Assembly: GCF_001039355.2 (NCBI RefSeq)
Contig: NW_019775524.1
Span: 275,902 to 339,901 of the forward strand
Origin: Lingula anatina
Lineage: Eukaryota > Brachiopoda > Lingulata > Lingulida > Lingulidae
DNA length: 64,000 nucleotides
Reading direction: 5' to 3'
Shown here: one piece after another, positions 1-10,032 of the stretch
Layout: every line of letters begins with the position of its first letter
Position numbering within the stretch: the first letter of the stretch is position 1
Translations under genes and position numbers: made by a program
The notes under the pieces: model-generated
Database searches by the model: none
What the model saw: only the letters and a program-made list of their open reading frames with translations
Told to the model about the DNA's origin: nothing

Positions 1-3000
1 CTACTTGTTACACTCTGAGAAGAAAGAGGACCTTCTGACAATAACCTTGGGTAACTTTTTTTGGCTCTTTGCCAAAAGCAAGATCATGTCTTTGACGGAA
101 GTCATTAATGACTTTAACATAACTTTGGAAATCATGAACCATCCTGAGGTGGAGATTTTGAGAGAGAGCTTAATTTGTGTACAGGAAAGGCTTGACGCAA
201 ATGACAAAGGGACATCACATTTTGCAACGAGCCTCTTGGGCCACATACGCTCCCTTTCCAGTGCCTTTCCCAGTGTCATAGGCAGAGTCACCAAGCAAGC
301 TCTGGACTGGTGTCTCAACAGGGCATCAAAACCCTTACTCATCCCAACATCAACCTGGCTTGATGCTCCCATTGGGTATCACATTGGGGTAGCTGGTTTA
401 CCTCCAAGAATGGTCACTGCTGCTAGCTTGTCCAAGGATGGGAAAAGGCTGTCCCTGGCACATGATGATAAGACTGTGTCAATATGGGAAACTTGTGATG
501 CTTGCGAGATGCTACTTTCAAAAGTTATGAAAGGTATGTGCATAATGTATTTGATGTAGAGACCTGGGTTATAATATGATAACATTATTATTTAAGACTA
601 ATATGTTCATAAATGATTATGGAATTGAGAGTTGATGTGATGACCATTATCAGGTTTTGCACTGTGTTAGAATTTTTATCAAATTGATTTTAAGCTTTTT
701 ATTTTTATTTATTTATTTAATCTCTTTCAATGAACTGATAAAGCAAATTTTGTTGATACAAAATTGTCTTTACTTTGTAAATAGATAACCCTTGCTTTTA
801 TGAGTAAGCAGTATGTTTTATAAGCAGTATGTTTTATAAATCTGTTGACATGTTCTTCAGATCCAGTGTCTGCTATCAGCCTTAGCGATGGTGGAGACCA
901 GGCAGCCATTTTTAGCAAAGATGGCCTTACAGTGAAAATTTTAGACACCCATCATTTAGACACAGATGAAGAGTATGTGGTATTTCACCAAAAGTCAGAT
1001 ACCATTGCCTGGGAGACTACCTCAAGGTGGACTTCTTCAAAGAGGACGAGGCTTAAGATGAGTGCAAACAGTGAGCGAGTCCTTCTCCTCCATGAGAATG
1101 TCCTGTATGTGGTGTACCAAGGCCAAGGAAGTGCAAAGAGAGTCACTGATGGTGTCTCCTGCTTCCAGATTTCAGTTTGTGGCCAGTACTTAGTCACTGG
1201 TCATTTTAAGGGCAGTGTCAGCGTCAGGAGCATGGTGGACAGGAAAGTACTGCACACATTGGACAAACACGGTGATTGCGTTAGTTGTGCCTTTGTCACC
1301 AAGGAGAAGGTGTGTGCTACAGGGGGACATGATGGAAAGGTGGTGGTGTTCAACCTGGAAGATGGAAAAGTTGTGCATGAGATCCTGGGCAGCAAAACCA
1401 GGGTTCAAGATGTTGCTATTGATCAGTTTGGACTGTGTCTTGGTGTTGCTGCTGATAGCGCCATCTCTTGTGGGACTTGGTCAGCGGGGAATGCTCTTAT
1501 GTCTTTGAGCAGGCACACCCAGACCTTGTGCATACAATTCACTTTGCATCTTCTCCATCAGATACTGGTATTCCCCAGGATGTACTGGTCTCTGCTTCTA
1601 GGGAAGGAGGCGTGAAGTTGTGGAACCTCCGAGAAGGAAAAGGTGTGATATGGTTTAAATAAATTAATGATTCAAGGAGTGCTTGTGTGTCATATACATG
1701 AATTTAAGCATGTTAGTATAAACAAATTAATGGTATATGCATGTGTGTAAAAGTAAAGGTATATAATGGTATGTGTGCATCTTGATTAGCCTAAATATTC
1801 ACATAGTTTACCCTCCCAAGTAATACATGTGGTAACTTTATCCCTACTGTGCTTTCTTGTTTTAATTTTGTTTCTTCAAAATAGGATAATTTGGAAAGTG
1901 ATACAGATTACTTGTACAAGTGAACTGTTTATAACACTATCACAGTGTCATATGTTTTAAATTATTCAATAAGATATTTCTTACATGTAATAGGTTAGAG
2001 AGCATGCAGTTATAGTAAAATCTTTGTATCTGTCTTTGTAGCAGTATGCAGAGATGAGCAGTCAGAATTGAAAAACGGAGCCCATCATTTGACTCATCCA
2101 TTTTTTTTTCAGTGCTGAAAACCCTGATGGTGTCTTGTGATGAACTGTCAGTTTGTGGGGAGGCCATGATGACAAGATGTGAGGAGGAGATGGAGGTCCG
2201 TCTCTGGACTCTAGAACCTTTGCAGTGCAGTGTGGAGAGACAAGGGTAAGGAATACATTTACTGAAATAATATGATTATGAAAATGTTAAATATTTACAA
2301 AAAGAGAAAAGCAGCCTGAGAGGTTTGTCACCCCTTTCTCATTAAAAAAGATGTTATAATCATGATTTGACTGTCAATACATATAGTCTGAGTATTTCAT
2401 AAGTACAGAGGATGGATTTGTATATTCATTGTTCTCAAATCCCTCTTCTGGACACAATTTTCAACAGTTACTGATTTAACAGATCAATTTGTCAATTGAC
2501 AGTTTAAATTTATTTTATCAGATAAAGGTAATTCTTGATAAAATCCATCACAAAAATTCCTGTTGTTTATAATTTGTTATACTTGTTAAAGTACATATAC
2601 AAGCTACTGTACTTTTTGTCTTTTTAATGTGCACTTTTGAATATTTATGATTTCATGCTTCCTGTTGTATCAGGTTTCTTCCAGGTTCTGGTTTGAAGCC
2701 TGTATTAGACAAAGAAGGCCATTTTGCCTGTGTACAGAGCAGGGACAGATATTTTACTGTGGCATCAGATTTAGCAAACAATACCACCAGGCTTCTAAAG
2801 GCAGCTGGACCATCTAAAGATGTCAAACCTCTAGCTTGTGCACAGGTATTTATTTGATAAGTTCTTTATCTTCTCTACATTGTATATTTAAATCTAGCAA
2901 GCTTCAGAAAAATGAAGCAGCTAGCTTGAGTCTACTTATTCAAGGAGTTATGCAAAAAGCTAAATGAGAATTTGAAATTAAAAAAATAATATAGTGAACA

Positions 3001-4313
3001 TGCGTTATCTGTCAATAAACTTCCTCTTTTTTTTTTTTTTTTGATGAATTGCCACCACTTAGTTTAGACGACAGATTTAAAATGGAACCCGGGATTTTAG
3101 CAATATTAAATTTTCTATTTATGAATAATATAAGTCTACATTTATGAGTTTTAACTGAAAGAGAATCAGATGATGAGATGTTAAAAATTGGAATATGATA
3201 ACTGCATTCAAAGTCCTGGTTGTTTAAGTATTATTGTTTACTAAAAGACAATCTTCATATTGATCTATCATGTTTGCATTAATATGTGTAAAAGAGACAC
3301 CCACTAGGAATATGAAAAGAAAGCACACACCTTAATGAATATAAATGTGTTTGTGTTTTGATCAAGTGCACTCACTATCCACTTTATGCTTTGAATGTCT
3401 CATGTATTTCAATATAATTTAGGTGGCAGAAGTCCATGTTCTGGTCAGCATCAGTAACAACCGTACAATACAGCTGTGGTGCATAGAAGAAAACCAACTG
3501 ATCAGGACTTTTGACCTCAAAGAAGAAATGGTGTTTTCTAGCTTTTGCCCAAGAACATCTCAGGTTCTCTTTTCTTCTAAGACTGGCCGAGTTGAAGTCT
3601 TGGGAATGTCTAGGAATCCAGAGCCCCCAAGGCACCTCAAAGAAGTGACAGTAAGTGGCACCAAGATCTTGCACCTTAGAGGGGATGCCATTTTTTACAA
3701 CCAAGCCAATGTGTTACATTTTTCATCTGTGGCAAGACCCAAGCAGAACATTAGGTTGCGTTCACACAAGTTTCATGTTTCCAAGGTGTCTGCCTCAGCT
3801 GACATAAGCACGGTGGTATCATACACCCCAAAGGAGGGACTGTTTGCCTGGGATACCAAAGCAGGTAAAGTCAAGGGAAAACTAGGCATGGAAGGAATCA
3901 AGGTGCACCACATGGATCTTATGCTGGATGGGAAACATGTTTGGATGGCGTCTGGAGATCAGATTCTTATGTTTGATCTGAGCACAGGGCGTCAGGTCAT
4001 CCAGCAGATGGCGCCAGGTCAGGTCACCAGCCTCAAAGTGGTGGATCAGGAAGTGGTGGTCACTACCAGTGCGGGAAATGTTGGCCGTTTTTCAGCAGTA
4101 AACATGTCTGCTGCCAGGTCCTCAAGTTTCTACAGCTTGGGGAGAATGTGGTGGCAGGACCCTCCTTCAACAAATTCTACCTCTTTGACAAATGGTAGTG
4201 TGAATAACAATCAAAAGACAGGCTCTAAATCACCCCGAGATTCAGTTGGTGCTAGGAGCGCAGAGGTAGCTGGTGAGGCAGAGCAAATGAGTGCAGCGTG
4301 TGTTATTCTCTAA
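1..4313 (+). CDS. NACHT and WD-repeat protein (NWD1/NWD2-like), 3' part of gene, five exons
   Basis: Five exons join in frame by GT-AG introns: 2-533, 861-1642, 2113-2245, 2674-2845 and 3423-4313, apart from one frame break near 1467. The predicted product is a beta-propeller-rich C-terminal half. WD-type blade ends are visible as SIWE, KLWNL, RLWTL and QLWCI, and the linker LIPTSTWLDAP precedes the first blade, as in NWD-type proteins. The NTPase (NACHT) part must lie upstream of base 1 and is not seen. Family members are cytoplasmic STAND ATPases in which the propeller is thought to sense a ligand or hold the protein inactive; no ligand can be read here. The last exon is long (891 bases), ends in a Ser/Asn-rich tail and finishes Cys-Val-Ile-Leu, a CaaX box. 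Family assignment is from pattern recognition; another NACHT/WD or TEP1-like protein is the main alternative. Confidence 0.78.
2..533 (+). CDS. NWD-like gene, first exon in window (5' end outside)
   Basis: The frame is open from base 2 and has no start codon of its own, so the exon continues leftwards out of the window. It codes for an alpha-helical stretch (winged-helix/superhelical region after the NACHT domain) followed by the first WD blade. The donor is AAAG|GTATGT with the GT at 534-535. The exon ends after the first base of a codon, which matches the next exon. Confidence 0.75.
861..1642 (+). CDS. NWD-like gene, WD-repeat exon with a one-base frame break
   Basis: The acceptor is TTCTTCAG|AT (AG at 859-860) and the donor is GAAAAG|GTGTGA (GT at 1643). 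Three to four WD blades are encoded; DGKVVVFNLEDGK and LWDLVSGEC are recognisable blade ends. The reading frame that enters the exon runs to about 1467, where the expected D-S-A-I-x-L-W-D-L blade end switches to the next frame. The second frame then runs cleanly to the donor and is the one that matches the following exon. One missing base in the run CTCTTG explains everything. Without correction the protein would go out of frame after the blade. Confidence 0.72.
2113..2245 (+). CDS. NWD-like gene, short WD exon
   Basis: A polypyrimidine tract followed by CAG at 2110-2112 opens the exon; the donor GG|GTAAGG has its GT at 2246-2247. Translated in the phase left by the previous exon it reads V-L-K-T-L-M-V-S-C-D-E-L and later E-V-R-L-W-T-L-E-P, the end of a WD blade. 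It is too short to stand out as an open frame and is found only by following the splice phases. Confidence 0.72.
2674..2845 (+). CDS. NWD-like gene, WD exon
   Basis: The acceptor is TTGTATCAG|G (AG at 2672-2673) and the donor is CACAG|GTATTT (GT 2846-2847). The exon stays open in the phase inherited from 2113-2245 and ends at a codon boundary. It reads F-L-P-G-S-G-L-K-P-V-L-D at its start and P-L-A-C-A-Q at its end, and is continued directly by V-A-E-V-H-V in the last exon. Confidence 0.72.
3423..4313 (+). CDS. NWD-like gene, terminal coding exon with CaaX end
   Basis: The acceptor is TATAATTTAG|G (AG 3421-3422). The exon codes for 296 residues: several further WD blades (NRTIQLWCIEEN, KEGLFAWDTKAG, GDQILMFDLSTG), then a Ser/Asn-rich low-complexity tail (SPRDSVGARSAEVAGEAEQ), and stops with TAA at 4311-4313. 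The last four residues are C-V-I-L, a CaaX prenylation motif; a final Leu usually directs geranylgeranylation. Confidence 0.78.
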   Translation: MAEVHVLVSISNNRTIQLWCIEENQLIRTFDLKEEMVFSSFCPRTSQVLFSSKTGRVEVLGMSRNPEPPRHLKEVTVSGTKILHLRGDAIFYNQANVLHFSSVARPKQNIRLRSHKFHVSKVSASADISTVVSYTPKEGLFAWDTKAGKVKGKLGMEGIKVHHMDLMLDGKHVWMASGDQILMFDLSTGRQVIQQMAPGQVTSLKVVDQEVVVTTSAGNVGRFSAVNMSAARSSSFYSLGRMWWQDPPSTNSTSLTNGSVNNNQKTGSKSPRDSVGARSAEVAGEAEQMSAACVIL

Positions 4314-5355
4314 CATGTAGGATAGCACCCTGAGTTTTGATGGGTACTTGTTTTACCTGGAATCCCATACCCAATTCTCTGTGAAAGAATTTATTTTTTA
4401 TCCTGTAATATAAAATTTCTCAACATGAGAGGGTGATCCACAAAATAATTTAACTATTTGCTGTTTATTATTTTTTATTTTTTCAGAACGAATCATTTTG
4501 AAAATATTTTTTTATATTATTTTTTTTCAGTTTTTGTAGAAATGAGTTATTTGTTGCTTTGTGACAATTTGCCTGTGCTATATTTATCAATATTTTGTTT
4601 TTATGCTTTTAAGCTGCTGTGCCAATGAAGGGCATTTTTTGTCCTTCACGTATGCATTTTCATTCCATTGTGCAATAACGATTTACCAGTATTCTGACTT
4701 CAAAACTAAGTTAATATATGTTAAATGTTCATGTTTCTGTCATGCTGTAGGAGAGCCCAGTAAGCTATGTATCCACGTGGATGCTGAGTAACATAACTGA
4801 TGTCCTTATTCTTGATATTTTTCTTACTGCGTTTGTTAGAATTTTAATGGTACACTGTATTTCATATGTTTATATTTGGATTTTACAGTAGACATGATGT
4901 GTTACTTGGTGCATTTTAATCAAAATCACTATGACAGTTTTTACTTAGAAGTTAATGCTTTTGTAAAATTGATAGTATTGCTGTGATTGTGTTTTTCTAC
5001 TAAGTTTATTTGTATCAAGACAGACCATTTTTGTGGTTATTTAATAAATTTAATGTCAGTTGTATTTTTATAGTGATTATCACTGTAAATGGATTTGTTT
5101 GTGCGATTCTAAAAAAAGTGCCTTAAAATAGTTATAACTTGTACAACAGTTATTGTTATAGTTTGATATGTTCCTGTGTAGTTATGGTGTGACTGTGTTA
5201 TTGACTTTTTGATTTCCAAGAAAAAAAGACATTCTACACTGTGATATTATTAACATTTACATTAGAGTTGTGATAATTGTCAGTTTTACATTTCAGTAAA
5301 TATTGACGAGTATCTTTGTAATTTTGTGCCAAATAAAAACATTAAACATTATGGG
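4314..5355 (+). other. 3' UTR of the NWD-like gene
   Basis: The stretch is AT-rich and non-coding, and follows the TAA stop. AATAAA occurs at 5043-5048 and again at 5332-5337 (in CCAAATAAAAAC). The second is the better candidate for the main cleavage signal because the U-rich context ends there. The exact cleavage site cannot be seen. Confidence 0.55.
5332..5337 (+). terminator. polyadenylation signal AATAAA (NWD-like gene)
   Basis: A canonical hexamer lies about 1 kb after the stop codon on the coding strand. The weaker upstream candidate is at 5043-5048. Confidence 0.5.
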
Positions 5356-6357
5356 CGATTTTTTATTTTGCTTCATTTTAGCATGTCACTTTAGATCATA
5401 TCTTTGAATTTGATTTATTTACCGGATTTTGTCCGTGTTTAGATCAAGATTTATAACTTAATTTGATAGACTAGTCAGTTGTTTATGAAAGGTATAAAAC
5501 GGATTACTGATACGACAAGGTGACGGCATTTACTTGGAAAACGTCCATTTTCAGAGCTATTAGCTATTATTTTAAAACGCATTGGAGGCTATAATCAGAA
5601 AATGTTTTTAATCCCTTTAAAATTGGTATGGAATGTAAAAGGTGAAAAAAAATCTAAATGACTCCGGTTGAGATAAGTTTTGGACTCGGGGATTTCTTAC
5701 ACATTTTGTTTCACGTATATACCGGTACGATGAGTATGTGGTCTTGCTAGCCTTCCAAACACTCTACCGTCGATTTTATATTGACAAGGAAAAATAAATT
5801 CATAGATATACCTGTATGCGGCGTTTATTATTCATCTTGATAATAGTTGTCAGCCGATATTGTACTGCAGTGTTTATTATGGTCGAACAAAACGCCACAA
5901 AACTATCTATGTTAGTGTTGTTAAAACAAAAGCTTCATGTTTTGTCTTAAAGGTAAAACAGTAGAGGCGGACAATGTGTGTTCAAACAGTTGTAACTGGC
6001 TTGTAGACATTTCATCCTTTCTTCCTTGTTTTCGTTTGGCGACAGAGGCCCATATGATGAAAATACAGTAGTTGCAGATATATTTTTCACAGTCGAAGCT
6101 TGGTGGTACATAACAATCAATGAAGTATTTTACATCAGTACAAATAAATATTTGAAAAAAAACTCGCATTGTCTTTTGCTGTGAACTACTGTTTATCAAA
6201 TCCATTCTTCGTGACTTGCTGAAAATCTGACTGATATTTCCCTTTTCCTTTCACTACAGTGTACCTCTTTTCAAGCATCTTGTTTCAAATAATGAAATGT
6301 CAAACATCAGCACCCATGTTTTTTATATAACATATCCAATTATCACCTAGCGTTACA
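5356..6357. other. intergenic, AT-rich, no gene seen
   Basis: No supported reading frame. On the minus strand AATAAA hexamers (TTTATT on plus) lie at 5824-5829 and 5873-5878. They could serve the minus-strand gene at 6358-6693. Confidence 0.4.
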
Positions 6358-6693
6358 TCAGTTAAGAGGTGACTCCGATCTCCCAACGTTTCCTTCATAG
6401 CCAGTCGCTCCTTGCTCTGGTTTCAGTGAATTGGCGCGATCCGAGCGAGTCCATGCAATGGCTGCAACTTGCATCTTGCCAACCTTTTCGGCACGTTTTC
6501 TCACTTTTTTCTTTGCTTTTCGCACGACAATTTTCTTCCTGCAGGATTCGAAACATTGAAGAAGATCCAAAAATATGAGGCAACCAAACAGTAAAGCAGC
6601 CACGCCAATTGTGATCCCCAGGCCCATGCCAGCAGTTGTAGTTACAGACGGAGCGGTAGTGGTAACTAGAGTTGTAGCGTTCACTGGCGCCAT
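6358..6693 (-). CDS. small single-pass membrane protein, unrecognised
   Basis: A 111-residue frame in one exon. The N-terminus is Thr-rich (A-P-V-N-A-T-T-L-V-T-T-T), with an N-glycosylation site (NAT). One strong membrane segment follows at about residues 22-46 (GMGLGITIGVAALLFGCLIF), then a Cys pair (QCFESC) and a very basic juxtamembrane stretch (KKIVVRKAKKKVRKRAEK). By the positive-inside rule the C-terminus is cytosolic, so the Thr-rich part would be outside. There is no cleavable signal peptide. Upstream of the ATG the strand reads CTCCTCCACAG|TGCATC, a good acceptor, so the ATG probably lies near the 5' end of a second exon with a non-coding first exon further right. I do not recognise a family; the layered composition (ectodomain, TM, basic tail) makes a real gene more likely than chance. 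Confidence 0.5.
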   Translation of the reverse strand: MAPVNATTLVTTTAPSVTTTAGMGLGITIGVAALLFGCLIFLDLLQCFESCRKKIVVRKAKKKVRKRAEKVGKMQVAAIAWTRSDRANSLKPEQGATGYEGNVGRSESPLN

Positions 6694-6698
6694 GATGC

Positions 6699-8658
6699 AC
6701 TGTGGAGGAGTAGGTTATCAAAGATCGAAAAAGATATTTCGATCGTTCATGCAGTAGGAAATGACGAATTTCAAAATTTTATAACAAACCCATTTCTACT
6801 TTGCCAAAGACCCGCTCTTATTAAGATCAATGTAGCTATGTCCACGACCGGTTGGCGTTTCCAAGAACTGTTTCCGCTGTAAAGACAGAACCGTCTTGAG
6901 TAGACAAGCAGTTATGTTATTGCTCTGTAGTTTACTGATTTTATTGGCTACTGTCCAGTATTCTTTTTGATAGAACACAACTAGTAAAACATCATCTCAC
7001 TCAAAGTACATTCTTTCCGGACAAACATGACGCACGGACATTCCGTCCATTCCCTTCGCTGCTCATTGGCAAAGTTTACCGATTCAATGCTCATTTCAAA
7101 ATAATATTTCTCCTTGCATTTGTTTACCATAAAGACGAAACACCAAATTCCGGCGAGTCTTTCCTTGAAGACTAGGTACTCGTATCTCTGAGAGTTGTTA
7201 GACAATTAGGCTAGTAACAAAAGTATTACCAGGGTTTTGTCTAGAAAATGTCATGTCAAAAGCCGGAAACAATCAATAAATGTGGCTCGAAATATAATCT
7301 CTCATTTTTGAGACAACCAGCGTTTAATATCAGTACACATAGACGAGTTAAACCAAAGAATCACAAGTGTGACAAAAGCATCACTGTCACGTGATGTCAT
7401 AAAAAGTTGATGAAAAAGTTATCATTGTTGTATTTATTGATCCATAAACCACTGTTAAATGGGTTTTAATGCGGTGAAAATCTCTCACCTACATGATCTA
7501 TTACACTGCAACAGTGTCGCGGAAATTGAATATCTAGCACTAAGTAAATTCTATTTGAAACATGAACGATGCAGTTTAAAAATTATAGATTTGTGTCCAA
7601 AAGGTAAGATGACTAATGGCACCAAACAATAGTCAAACCCAACATAAATGTGTGCTTAACTATATTTTGTTTAGAGGTTATCTTTCCTAAATTACCATCC
7701 CTGCCCTGCTTTATGATCGTGAATCAATTGAAATAACTGTTGTCATGACAGAAAAAAAAGTCAGTTCAAAAATAAGTCTATTTCACAATGCAGTTTCCGG
7801 AGTTTGCACGTACTCCAGGTCACCGAGCCGAAAAGCCATTTACGATGCTTCGATTGGTTATACAACGGCATACTGAGTAAACCACAGCAATTGTTAAAGA
7901 AAAATTATGCAAGTTAAATAAACATGATGGCGTCACGTGAAGAACATTTGCCAAGCTTAAAATATCTAAACAAGACGGGTGTGAGACAAACAAGTTCGAG
8001 ATAGGATATCACGCACGTTGGTTTTAAATGGCGAAGACAACAAACTTAAAAGTTTTTAAAACAGAAAATTGATAAGTTAGTAGGGTTTCGGTTTTGATTT
8101 GGTGCTGTTCTGGTGCCATTTTATAAATCCGAAAGGCTTGTAAACAACCAAACAAAATTTGACTATAAAAACGACCTAAAACGTTATGAAAATAGGGTTT
8201 CTTGTCATTTGGTATGTATATTTGAATGGTTATAATAATGTTACATTCACATAAAACGCAATTGACAAATACACATTCTTCTAATATTTCAGTGCCAATA
8301 CTAGGAATTTTAACGGTTCATTTTAAATGCACAAAGTGCACGACTCTGAGTCTCATGATACATGTGCCGTATTATAAAATTACCAAGTCCTGGTTGTATG
8401 TTTATTTTCAAATTCTAATTTTTTTTTTTTTGCAACACCCCTCAGCCCCATCTTTTGTTAGAAGTTTCTTCTGCGAGCAGCTTAGTCATAAAGCCATTTT
8501 AATTATCATTTATACCTTCATGTCATCCATATCACCGCCCTTTTCAAGTAGTCATTCCAGAAAATCTGTTCTCAGTCAAAGCAATATTTTTCAAAATTAA
8601 AGCCGAATCATTAAAAGAGAAACATTTTGGTGGTATTCATAACACCGGGCTAACTAAT
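6699..8658. other. non-coding stretch, no gene seen
   Basis: AT-rich sequence with only short unconvincing open frames. It may hold the 5' non-coding exon and promoter of the minus-strand membrane-protein gene, but no clear TATA or donor pair could be fixed. Confidence 0.35.
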
Positions 8659-8782
8659 CCACGGATCAAATATGGCGACCAACTTAAAAGCTTGTCGTTT
8701 AATCCACTTATAAACACTGAAAAGATTCCCGGCAGGGATTACGCAACAAGCATTCAAGTGGTTCGGCCATATTTGATCTGCG
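8659..8782. mobile_element. short non-autonomous element with about 36-bp terminal inverted repeats
   Basis: The left arm 8659-8694 (with ACGGATCAAATATGGCGACC) and the right arm 8747-8782 are inverted copies of each other; the right arm read on the minus strand gives CGCAGATCAAATATGGCCGA. The arms differ at several places, so the copy is old. A related single arm occurs at 38568-38617. This is the structure of a MITE; the transposase family is not evident. Confidence 0.55.
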
Positions 8783-9800
8783 AACCAGATAGTCCGCTGA
8801 TATGAATGCGGCCTTTGATTCATTATATGCATGACGTAGCGCATCGTGTGCCTTTATTCTGGAAGCTGCAGCATTTATTTGAATACGTTAAGGGTATATT
8901 GATTCATTTTTTTACATGACCTGACATGACCTCATACAATGTGCGCCGTTTGTACATATTAGTTAAATATAAGCGCAACACATTTAAAAAGTGAGAGAAA
9001 AAAACAATGTCAGCCAAAATGAATTTAGCGGGTTTGCTTCGCTTTTCATTTTTGTCTTTTTTGAAGTATGCAATCAGTAATACAGCAGGTACTTGTACGT
9101 ACTAGTACAATAGGGTGTTTTCACAGAAGAAATTGTTTCCATTATGGAGGTCGTATTCCCAAGAAGCTCTTATTCCATAGATAAAAAAATTCAGATGTTT
9201 TCTGGAAACAATTCGGGCACAATACATTTTCATATGTAGAATAGGAAATTTCGCACAAATTGGTAAAAAGCCGAAAGACTGTCTTTTAGCATATATGAAT
9301 TCATCCCTAAAAGATGGTTTGGTTGAGATCGAAAATCGGCTGTTGTTTAAGGTGTCTCGTTATGCCCAGGTTGACACTGATAACAACTGATGGTTATATG
9401 ATATATCTCATGATGTTGAATACAAAACAGTATACTGTATGGCAAATCCAACAGTAACCTTAGATTTAAATTTTGACCTAATTTTTACAGTTAAATATTC
9501 TTTTTTAATTTCCCAGGTCGTTTATCTCCGAAACTAAGCCTCTTGTCATTCTTTTGCTTATATCAAGCTCATATGATTTCCATTTAACTCATTTCAACAC
9601 GCAGCCGATATTGCAAAAACTTACTATTACATGTAATTTGACTTCTGTGGGACGTACATGTAGCGTATGAATAACGAATTCAGCGCATTTATTGTGTATG
9701 CATTGTGTATTCCAGACACACCCAACTTAACCGACCGCATGCCTGACGCACTTCCGGCAGATTCTCAATTCATAAAAATATGTCTTCTTCTTCTTCTTAC
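8783..9800. other. non-coding stretch, no gene seen
   Basis: AT-rich, no convincing reading frame or repeat structure on either strand. A short CTT microsatellite (about 9783-9797) closes it. Confidence 0.35.
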
Positions 9801-9837
9801 CAGTGCATATTCCATAACGTGAGTATCAATCCTTTAA

Positions 9838-10032
9838 TATCATGAGCAGCTGAAACGCGAGTCAGGAAAACCCCGTGCTGACCGTGGTTCCTTTTATGTT
9901 GAATCATCTGTAGATGCTCCTTATGCTCCTCTTTCTGAAGCTGCTAGAGATGGCCGTGGTGCTCATGGTGCATGGCGTCTCCCCCCCCCCTCTCCCCTAG
10001 AAGAAGCTGCTCATGCAGTCAGACCACCCTGA
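9838..10032 (+). other. orphan 64-codon open frame without start codon
   Basis: Between TAA at 9835 and TGA at 10030 the plus frame is open and GC-richer than its surroundings, with balanced codons and charged or polar residues (HEQLKRESGKPRADRGSF, later PLSEAARDGRGAHGAW). It contains no ATG and carries a 10-C run (9981-9990). It could be an internal or terminal exon of an unseen gene or a scrap of an old one. No family recognised. Confidence 0.2.

Noticed and set aside
8226-8600. 124-codon plus-strand open frame
   Set aside because: Composition follows the local T-rich DNA, no domain, no splice or start context, runs through a T homopolymer.
9781-9800. CTT repeat as an independent microsatellite of note
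   Set aside because: Only about five units; more interesting as a possible polypyrimidine tract, which is reported instead.
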